Below are positions 1 through 5,135 of a stretch of 16,928 bases of DNA, piece by piece; positions within the stretch are counted from its first letter, which is position 1, and each line of letters begins with the position of its first letter. The position numbers were made by a program, and so were the translations under genes. The DNA is from Solirubrobacteraceae bacterium. GTDB taxonomy: Bacteria > Actinomycetota > Thermoleophilia > Solirubrobacterales > Solirubrobacteraceae. The stretch lies in NCBI GenBank assembly GCA_019683665.1, contig JADGIB010000039.1, positions 1 through 16,928 of the forward strand, written 5' to 3'. The notes under the pieces are model-generated. The model searched no databases, was not told where the DNA came from, and saw only the letters and a program-made list of their open reading frames with translations.

Positions 1-35
1 TGTCTCGTGGGCTCGTAGTTGTGTATAAGACACCG
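1..35. other. Residual Illumina Nextera read-2 adapter (contamination at contig end)
   Basis: Bases 2-35 align without gaps to the 34-base Nextera transposase read-2 adapter as I remember it, with 30 of 34 identities by eye. Bases 2-15 (GTCTCGTGGGCTCG) are identical, and TGTGTATAAGA at 20-30 belongs to the Tn5 mosaic end. The mismatches are at 16, 19, 31 and 34. This AT-containing stretch is unlike the rest of the window. It is a library artefact, so the real genomic sequence starts at about base 36. Confidence 0.93.
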
Positions 36-37
36 GT

Positions 38-54
38 CCGGCGCTACGCGCCGG
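38..54 (-). terminator. Possible terminator hairpin at the end of the NTF2-like gene
   Basis: CCGGCG (38-43) and CGCCGG (49-54) form a perfect 6-bp stem around a 5-base loop that contains the stop codon of the NTF2-like gene (44-46). No U-tract can be judged because the adapter artefact begins right beyond it. In such GC-rich DNA short stems arise by chance, so this is a weak call. Confidence 0.25.
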
Positions 55-430
55 CGGGCGCGTCGAGGAAGCCGGTGACGTGGCGCAGGCGCCCGTCCTT
101 GGCGACCGTCGCGACGTCGAGGCCGACGGCCAGCGGCGCCCCCGCCGGGGTGCTGAGCGTCCACGTGAAGCGGACGCGGTCGTGGTGGACGTCCGGCCCC
201 GAGGCCAGCGTGAACGCGTGCCCGGGGTGCTGGGCCTGGGCGGCGGCGATCATCGTGTCGATCTGCTCGGGCCCGTCCCCGGACATGAGCGGGTCGACGA
301 CGTACGTGGCGTCGTCGGCGAACGCCCGCGCGACGAGCGCCCGGCGGCGGACGGGGTCCGTCGCGTTCCAGGCGGCGATGTAGTCGGCGACCGCCGTCTC
401 GACGGCCGCGGGTGCGGTGGTGGTGCTCAT
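44..430 (-). CDS. NTF2-like / SnoaL-like family protein
   Basis: This 128-residue protein has the size and pattern of the NTF2-like (SnoaL/ketosteroid isomerase) cone fold. An N-terminal helix (VADYIAAWNATD, about residues 14-25) precedes a second helix with RRALVARAFADDATYVVDP, then a run of beta strands (VRFTWTLSTPAG, VGLDVATVAKDGRLRHVTGF) ending near the C-terminus. Family members are small enzymes or ligand-binding proteins and the fold does not identify a substrate. The start is ATG at 430; a weak GGGAG lies about 10 bases upstream. The gene is divergent from an XRE-MmyB regulator, a common arrangement in actinobacteria, so that regulator probably controls it. The stop TAG sits 9 bases from the adapter artefact, but the reading frame looks complete. 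Confidence 0.85.
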   Translation of the reverse strand: MSTTTAPAAVETAVADYIAAWNATDPVRRRALVARAFADDATYVVDPLMSGDGPEQIDTMIAAAQAQHPGHAFTLASGPDVHHDRVRFTWTLSTPAGAPLAVGLDVATVAKDGRLRHVTGFLDAPAGA

Positions 431-451
431 GGCCGCCAGGCTCCCGCCTGC

Positions 452-465
452 GGCGCCGCGGCGCC
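452..465. promoter_or_regulatory. 14-bp perfect palindrome in the divergent NTF2/XRE promoter region
   Basis: GGCGCCGCGGCGCC equals its own reverse complement and lies in the 86-base gap between the divergent NTF2-like gene (start 430) and the XRE regulator (start 517). The position fits an operator for the adjacent dimeric regulator. Pure G/C palindromes are frequent by chance in this composition, so binding is only a guess. Confidence 0.3.
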
Positions 466-504
466 ATTCCCTGTCAGGTCATGGTCGCGCCGCGCGGCCG
501 CGGG

Positions 505-510
505 TACGGT
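505..510 (+). promoter_or_regulatory. Putative -10 box of a leaderless XRE regulator transcript
   Basis: TACGGT fits the actinobacterial TAnnnT -10 pattern and ends 6 bases before the ATG at 517, placing transcription start at or next to the start codon. No Shine-Dalgarno sequence precedes this ATG, which is consistent with leaderless translation. I see no convincing -35 box. Confidence 0.45.
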
Positions 511-516
511 CCGCCC

Positions 517-1332
517 ATGACCGACACGAGCGTGCGCGTCTCCGTCGGGCCGCTGCTGCGCGACTGGAGGCGCCGCCGGCGCCTCAGCCAGCTCGACCTC
601 GCCCTCGACGCCGGCGTCTCCCCGCGCCACCTGAGCTTCGTCGAGACCGGCCGCGCGCGGCCCAGCGCCCGGCTCGTGCTGCGCCTGGCCGAGCGGCTCG
701 GGGTGCCGCTGCGCGAGCGCAACCAGCTCCTGCTCGCCGCCGGCCACGCGCCCGTCTGCGAGCAGCGCGCGCTCGACGACCCCGACATGGAGCCGGTCCG
801 CGACGCGGTCGCCCAGGTGCTCGCGGGCCACGAGCCGTACCCGGCCGCCGTCGTCGACCGCCACTGGGAGATGCTGGCCGACAACGCCGGGATCGGGCTG
901 CTCGTCGAGGGCGTCGACCCCGGCCTGCTCGCCCCGCCGGCGAACGTCCTGCGCGTCGCCCTGCACCCGGACGGGATGGCGCCCCGGATCGCGAACCTCG
1001 CCGAGTGGCGCGCCCACCTGCTCGAGCGCCTCGCCCGCCAGGTCGAGCTGACCGGCGACCCGCAGCTGCGCTCGCTGCACGAGGAGCTGTGCGCCTACCC
1101 GGCGCCTCCGATCGAGGACGGCCGTCCCGAGGTGCCGCGCGGCGGCGCGATCGCGGTCCCGCTGCGGCTGCGCCACGGCGACGGCGAGCTCGCGTTCATC
1201 TCGACGATCACGACGTTCGGCACCGCGATCGACATCACCGCCGCCGAGCTGTCGATCGAGGCGTTCCTCCCGGCCGACGCGGCGACGGCCGAGGCGGTGC
1301 GGGCCGCGGCGCCCGGTCAGGCGTCGAGCTGA
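517..1332 (+). CDS. XRE-family regulator with MmyB-like ligand-binding domain
   Basis: The 271-residue protein begins with a helix-turn-helix of the XRE/lambda-repressor type (residues ~10-66: LLRDWRRRRRLSQLDLALDAGVS then RHLSFVETGRARPS). A C-terminal domain typical of MmyB-like regulators follows (about residues 95-265, including YPAAVVDRHWEMLADNAG and the late FISTITTFGTAIDITAAELSIEAFLP block). MmyB-like domains are thought to bind a small hydrophobic ligand. I chose ATG 517 because homology to the family starts there and a TAnnnT box lies 6 bases upstream; the frame is open back to 412. The gene is divergent from the NTF2-like gene, its likely target. Its last 16 bases overlap the end of the convergent DNA ligase gene. 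Confidence 0.9.
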   Translation: MTDTSVRVSVGPLLRDWRRRRRLSQLDLALDAGVSPRHLSFVETGRARPSARLVLRLAERLGVPLRERNQLLLAAGHAPVCEQRALDDPDMEPVRDAVAQVLAGHEPYPAAVVDRHWEMLADNAGIGLLVEGVDPGLLAPPANVLRVALHPDGMAPRIANLAEWRAHLLERLARQVELTGDPQLRSLHEELCAYPAPPIEDGRPEVPRGGAIAVPLRLRHGDGELAFISTITTFGTAIDITAAELSIEAFLPADAATAEAVRAAAPGQASS

Positions 1333-2270
1333 TCGATCGTGCAGGCGGCCGGCGCCTTGTCGTCGCGCCAGCGCCGCACCTTCGCGCCGTGGCGGATGCG
1401 GCCGTCGCTGACGTGGTCGAAGCTGACCTCGACGACGAGCTCGGGCCGCAGGCCGATCCACTCGAGGTCGCGGCCCGCGCTCCAGCGCGACGGCTCGCCG
1501 CTGCCGCGCTCGCCGGTCTCGTACGGCTTCAGCTTCGCGACGAGCTCGCGCTTCTCCTTGGCGCTGAAGCCCGACGAGTGGCCGACGACGCGCAGCCTGC
1601 CGTCGGCGTCGTGGAGGCCGAGGATGAGCGAGCCGACCGTCCCGGGCTCCTTGCCCGGGCGCCAGCCGAGCACGACCGCGTCGATCGTGCGCACCCGCTT
1701 GACCTTCACCATCCCGGTGCGCTCGCCGGGCCGGTACGGCGCGTCGCGCTCCTTGGCGATGACGCCCTCGGCGCCGCGCAGCCACGGGCGGGCGGCGTCG
1801 GCCTCGTGGACGCGCGGGGTGAGGTCGAACGCCCCGTCGAGCGCGCCCGCGAGCGCCTCCAGCGCGGCGCGGCGCTCGTCGAGCGGCCGCTCGAGGAGCA
1901 CGTCGTCGTCGCGGGCCAGCAGGTCGAAGGCGACGAACCGCGCGGGCGTCTCCTCGGCGAGCCTGGCGATCCGCGACGCCGCCGGGTGGATGCGCTGGCC
2001 GAGGAGGTCGAACTCCTGGCCGCCGCGCTCGTTGAGGATGACGATCTCGCCGTCGAGGACGTAGCGCCCGGGGGCGAAGCGCAGCTCGGGGAAGTAGCGC
2101 GTCAGCGGCTTGCCGTTGCGCGACTGCAGGTGGACGTCGTCGCCGTCGACGAACGCGATCGCCCGGAAGCCGTCCCACTTGGGCTCGTAGGCCCAGCCGT
2201 CACCCTCGGGCAGGCTGCTCCGCGAGCGGGCGAGCTGCGGCGGGAGCGGCGGCGACAGCGGCAGGGTCAC
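1317..2270 (-). CDS. ligC: ATP-dependent DNA ligase, LigC type
   Basis: This 317-residue protein has the nucleotidyltransferase core of ATP-dependent DNA ligases. Motif I is EPKWDGFRAI (residues 29-38), with K31 the expected AMP-accepting lysine. LDGEIV (72-77) is the next conserved block, FVAFDLL (112-118) fits motif III, GAEGVIAKERDAPY (166-179) is motif IV, and MVKVKRVRTID (187-197) is motif V. An OB-fold region follows (VGSLILGLHDADGRLRVVGH). No polymerase or nuclease domain is attached, so it matches stand-alone actinobacterial LigC rather than LigD, and it is slightly shorter than the usual ~350. Such ligases act in repair, not replication. The start is GTG 2270, where the family N-terminus (LPLSPPLPPQLA) fits. 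The gene overlaps the upstream EamA frame by 71 bases and the convergent regulator by 16. Confidence 0.9.
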   Translation of the reverse strand: MTLPLSPPLPPQLARSRSSLPEGDGWAYEPKWDGFRAIAFVDGDDVHLQSRNGKPLTRYFPELRFAPGRYVLDGEIVILNERGGQEFDLLGQRIHPAASRIARLAEETPARFVAFDLLARDDDVLLERPLDERRAALEALAGALDGAFDLTPRVHEADAARPWLRGAEGVIAKERDAPYRPGERTGMVKVKRVRTIDAVVLGWRPGKEPGTVGSLILGLHDADGRLRVVGHSSGFSAKEKRELVAKLKPYETGERGSGEPSRWSAGRDLEWIGLRPELVVEVSFDHVSDGRIRHGAKVRRWRDDKAPAACTIDQLDA

Positions 2271-3183
2271 GGCGCGAGTCTACGCGCGGCGCCGGCCGCG
2301 GCGCGCGCCGGAGGTTGACGAGCACGATCGCGCCGAGGACGGCGGCGGCGCCGAGGAGCTGCAGCGGGGTCAGCCGCTCGCCGAGGAGCGCCATCGCCAT
2401 CGCGGCGGCGACGACCGGCTCGACCGTCGAGACGATCGACGCGGTGCCGGCGCCGACGCGGCGCAGGCCGAGCAGGAAGGCGGTGACCGGCATGATCGTC
2501 GAGACGCAGACGACGGCGGCGATCGCGGCCCAGCCGGACGCGCCGACGTGGAGGGCGGGCATCCCGGCGACGGCGTTCCAGCCGGCGATCGCGACGCCGG
2601 AGCTCGTGAGGATGATCGCCGACAGCAGGAACGGGTCGACGCCGCCGACGGTGCGGTCGGCGAGCAGGACGTAGGCGGCGGACGCGACCGCGGCGGCGAG
2701 CGCGAAGGCGACGCCGGCGGGGTCGATCGCGCCGGTGCCGCCGCCGGCGAGGACGACGACGATCCCGGCCAGCGCGAGGGCGAGCGCCCCGGCGCGCAGC
2801 GCGCTCGGCCGCTCCCAGCGCAGCGCGATGGCGCCGAGCAGGACCATCGCCGGGTAGGCGTAGACGACGAGCGCGGCCAGCGAGGCGTCGATGCGCTCGA
2901 GGCTGGTGAAGTAGAGGCCGGCCTGCAGGGCGAAGCCGATGGCGCCCAGCAGGGCCGCGATCAGGACGGTGCGCAGCGGGGGCCGGGCGGGGCGGCGCAG
3001 CGCGACGATGCCCCACATGACCGCGGCGGCGGCGAGGAAGCGCAGCAGGAGGAGGGAGCGGGCCTCGAAGCCCGCGTCGTAGGCGACCTTCGCGAAGACG
3101 CCCATCGCACCGGAGCCCGCGGCGGCGAGCATGCAGAGCAGCGTGCCCTGCTGCTCGCGCCGCAGTCGGAGGAAGGCGCTCAA
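2200..3183 (-). CDS. EamA/DMT-family membrane transporter
   Basis: The 327-residue product is a ten-helix EamA (drug/metabolite transporter) protein with the two repeated halves expected. The first runs from QGTLLCMLAAAGSGAMGVFAKVAYDAG to ALALALAGIVVVL. The second runs from PAGVAFALAAAVASAAYVLLADR to LLGAAAVLGAIVLVNLRR and includes the family block IVSTVEPVVAAAMAMALLGERLT. These proteins usually export amino acids or other small metabolites; the substrate is unknown. I chose TTG 3183 because it overlaps the stop of an upstream miniprotein (TTGA), giving translational coupling, and leaves a short N-tail before helix 1. The frame runs 71 bases into the ligase as an Ala/Pro/Arg-rich tail. That may be real or may hide a one-base error, since another frame has a TAG at 2282-2280 directly after the final helix. 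A divergent LysR gene is the probable regulator. Confidence 0.85.
   Translation of the reverse strand: MSAFLRLRREQQGTLLCMLAAAGSGAMGVFAKVAYDAGFEARSLLLLRFLAAAAVMWGIVALRRPARPPLRTVLIAALLGAIGFALQAGLYFTSLERIDASLAALVVYAYPAMVLLGAIALRWERPSALRAGALALALAGIVVVLAGGGTGAIDPAGVAFALAAAVASAAYVLLADRTVGGVDPFLLSAIILTSSGVAIAGWNAVAGMPALHVGASGWAAIAAVVCVSTIMPVTAFLLGLRRVGAGTASIVSTVEPVVAAAMAMALLGERLTPLQLLGAAAVLGAIVLVNLRRAPRPAPRVDSRRDPAAVAAAPAAARPLAEQPARG
2277..2282 (-). promoter_or_regulatory. Putative -10 box for leaderless ligase transcript
   Basis: On the minus strand TAGACT (TAnnnT) is followed by six bases and then the ligase GTG start at 2270. The spacing matches that seen before the XRE regulator. It would let the ligase be expressed independently of the EamA gene, whose 3' end contains it. 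No clear -35 hexamer is present. Confidence 0.4.
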
Positions 3184-3287
3184 CGGAGCTCGGGTCCGCC
3201 GTCGAACCCGGGGCGCTGCTCGACGCCGTACCGGACCGAGAGAAGACCGAAGACCGTGGCGCCGATGAGGGAGAGGATGGCGACCAT
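3180..3287 (-). CDS. 35-residue single-pass membrane miniprotein coupled to the EamA gene
   Basis: A 36-codon frame starts at ATG 3287 and ends with TGA at 3182-3180. Its N-terminal half is one hydrophobic helix (MVAILSLIGATVFGLL), followed by a basic, then Gly/Pro-rich tail (SVRYGVEQRPGF...). The stop overlaps the TTG start of the EamA transporter in the four bases TTGA, the classic arrangement for translational coupling, so the two are probably made together. The shape (short N-out helix, then RYG and a polar tail) resembles small uncharacterised actinobacterial membrane proteins, but I cannot name a family. No strong ribosome-binding site is visible. It could modulate or stabilise the transporter; that is inference. 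Confidence 0.55.
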   Translation of the reverse strand: MVAILSLIGATVFGLLSVRYGVEQRPGFDGGPELR

Positions 3288-3322
3288 GCCCGGATGATCG
3301 GCCAACCGCGCTCCCGGCGGTA

Positions 3323-3350
3323 GCCTTGATCATCTTGACCACCTCAAGGC
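3323..3350. promoter_or_regulatory. LysR-type operator (T-N11-A box within a larger inverted repeat)
   Basis: TTGACCACCTCAA at 3335-3347 is TTGA-N5-TCAA, exactly the T-N11-A dyad bound by LysR-type regulators. It lies inside a second inverted repeat, GCCTTGA (3323-3329) and TCAAGGC (3344-3350), and next to a TGATCA at 3327-3332. The site ends 8 bases before the LysR ATG (3358) and 63 bases from the divergent miniprotein start. It is therefore well placed for autorepression of lysR and activation of the miniprotein-EamA pair. Confidence 0.7.
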
Positions 3351-3357
3351 ATCGCCT

Positions 3358-4302
3358 ATGACGCTGCAGCAGCTCGAGTACTTCCTGGCCGCCGTCGAGC
3401 ACGGCTCGTTCTCGGCTGCCGCCGAGGCCCGCCACATGGCGCAGCCGTCGCTGTCGGAGCAGGTGCGCCGGCTGGAGGACGAGCTCGGCGTCGCGCTCTT
3501 CCACCGCGTCGGCCGCGGGCTCGTCCTCACCGAGGCCGGGGAGGCGCTGCGCCCGTACGCCGAGCGCGTCCTCGCCGAGGCCGAGGCCGGGCGCGACGCG
3601 GTCGCCGACGTGCGCGACGTCCGGGCCGGGACCGCCGCGTTCGGGACGTTCGGCACCTCGCGCTACTTCCTCGGCGCCGCGGTCGTGCGGACCTTCCACC
3701 GCCGCCACCCGGAGGTCCGCATCCGGGTCGTCGGCCAGAACTCCTCCGAGGTCGTCGAGGCGATCCGCGCCGGCGAGCTGGAGGCCGGGATCGTCGTGCT
3801 CCCGATCGACGACGCCGGGCTGGAGGTCCACCCGGCGATCAGCGACGAGATCTTCGCCTGCTCGGCCGACCCGGCCCACCTGCGCGAGCCGATGACGTTC
3901 GCGCGGCTGGCCGAGGGGCCGCTCATCCTCTACGACGTCACCTACGGCGCGCAGGACCCGACGCGCCGCCAGCTCGCCGAGCGGGCCCAGCGCGCCGGGG
4001 TCGCCCTGGAGACGGCGATCGACGTCGAGGACCCGGAGGTCGCGCTCGAGCTCGCCGCCGACGGCCTCGGCATCACGATCGGCTCGCGCGGGACGCTGAA
4101 CGCGCAGCGGCGCTCGGTCATCAACCGGCTCGGCTGGGTCCCGTTCGCCGAGCCGCTCTACGACCACTTCGCGTTCGTGTGGCGGCGCGGCGCCCGCCTG
4201 TCGCCGGCGACGCGCGCGTTCGTCGACGCGGCCGAGGCCCGCCTGGCGACGCTGGCCGAGCGCCTCGACCGGGTGCCGCGCCACCGCACGCCCGGGACGT
4301 GA
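3358..4302 (+). CDS. LysR-family transcriptional regulator
   Basis: The 314-residue protein has the LysR winged helix-turn-helix at its N-terminus (MTLQQLEYFLAAVEHGSFSAAAEARHMAQPSLSEQVRRLEDELGVALFHR, about residues 1-50), a linker helix to about 85, and a periplasmic-binding-like effector domain (from about 92 to 295). The length is normal for the family. The ATG at 3358 begins exactly at the family N-terminus. The gene is divergent from the 35-residue miniprotein and EamA exporter across a LysR box, so control of that exporter by a small-molecule inducer is the natural reading. The gene converges on the SDR gene with a single base between stop codons, leaving no room for a separate terminator. 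Confidence 0.93.
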   Translation: MTLQQLEYFLAAVEHGSFSAAAEARHMAQPSLSEQVRRLEDELGVALFHRVGRGLVLTEAGEALRPYAERVLAEAEAGRDAVADVRDVRAGTAAFGTFGTSRYFLGAAVVRTFHRRHPEVRIRVVGQNSSEVVEAIRAGELEAGIVVLPIDDAGLEVHPAISDEIFACSADPAHLREPMTFARLAEGPLILYDVTYGAQDPTRRQLAERAQRAGVALETAIDVEDPEVALELAADGLGITIGSRGTLNAQRRSVINRLGWVPFAEPLYDHFAFVWRRGARLSPATRAFVDAAEARLATLAERLDRVPRHRTPGT

Positions 4303-4303
4303 G

Positions 4304-5113
4304 CTAGCCGCGGCGCGGGGCCGCGCTCTCGCCGCGGATCCGCCGCAGGAGCGCATCGCTCAGCCGCGGCGAGAGGTTGTGCAGCGCGCCGAGCAGGCGG
4401 ACGATCGGCGGGTGGTGGACGGCGCGGCGGTCCTCGCGGACCGCGGCGACGATCTTCTCGGCCAGCTCGTCGGGGGTCGCCGCCTGCGCGCCCCGGTACC
4501 AGTCCGGCATCCGGTCGCGCTCGTGATCGTGCAGGGCGGTGGCGATCTCGCCCGGGAAGACCGTCGTCACCGACACGCCGGTGCCGGCCAGCTCGTGGCG
4601 CAGCGCCTCGGCGAACGCGCGCTGGGCCGCCTTCGTGGCGTTGTAGACCGCTGACGACGGGAACGACCGCAGCGCCCCGCCCGACGACACGACGACGACG
4701 TGGCCGGCGGGCGCGCGCAGCAGGTGCCCCAGCGCCGCCTGGACCGTCCACACCGTCCCGTACCAGTTCGCCTCGGTCATCGCGACGACGTGCTCGGCCG
4801 GCTGCTCGGCGAACGGCCCGTAGTGGGTCAGGCCGGCGTTGGCGGCGACGAGCTCCAGCCCGCCGGTCGCCGCCGCGAACGCCTCGACGGCGGCGTGGAC
4901 GGCGTCGCGGTCGGCGACGTCGGCGGCCAGGACCGGGTGGCGCTCCCGGCCGCCGGGCAGCCCGTCGGCGACCGCCTCCAGCCGGTCGCGCCGGCGGGCG
5001 AGCAGCCCGACCCGCGCCCCGCGGGCGGCCAGCGCCTGCGCGAGCGCGCGGCCGATCCCGCTGGAGGCGCCGGTGACGAGGGCGCGGGTGCCGGGCCCGA
5101 TCTCCACGGCCAC
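4304..5113 (-). CDS. Short-chain dehydrogenase/reductase (SDR), probably NADP(H)-dependent
   Basis: The 269-residue protein carries the classical SDR signatures: TGASSGIG (residues 14-21) for cofactor binding, the acidic residue D65 of the AADV block, NAG (92-94), a catalytic serine at S143/S144 and YNATK (Y157, K161). The arginines after the second strand (LLARRRDRL, 38-45) suggest preference for NADP(H). A C-terminal extension (LLGALHNLSPRLSDALLRRIRG) could contact membrane or substrate. The substrate is unknown. The start GTG 5113 gives the usual few residues before strand 1; a GTG two codons later is possible. It follows the MMPL gene by 22 bases on the same strand, so the two are likely cotranscribed, perhaps in lipid or envelope metabolism. 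Confidence 0.9.
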   Translation of the reverse strand: MAVEIGPGTRALVTGASSGIGRALAQALAARGARVGLLARRRDRLEAVADGLPGGRERHPVLAADVADRDAVHAAVEAFAAATGGLELVAANAGLTHYGPFAEQPAEHVVAMTEANWYGTVWTVQAALGHLLRAPAGHVVVVSSGGALRSFPSSAVYNATKAAQRAFAEALRHELAGTGVSVTTVFPGEIATALHDHERDRMPDWYRGAQAATPDELAEKIVAAVREDRRAVHHPPIVRLLGALHNLSPRLSDALLRRIRGESAAPRRG

Positions 5114-5135
5114 AGCATCCCACGGCCGGGCCGGG

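Noticed and set aside
19..35. Tn5-like mosaic end suggesting a transposon insertion
   Set aside because: It directly follows the Nextera read-2 tail, so it comes from library preparation, not from a resident transposon.
427..2178. Long minus-strand open frame (583 codons) opposite the XRE regulator and through the ligase in another frame
   Set aside because: Arg/Ala/Pro-rich translation with no family pattern; it is a high-GC shadow of the XRE and ligase genes.
4313..4326. GCGCGG-GG-CCGCGC hairpin after the LysR stop
   Set aside because: It lies inside the C-terminal codons of the SDR gene, has a minimal loop and no T-run; probably chance in GC-rich coding DNA.
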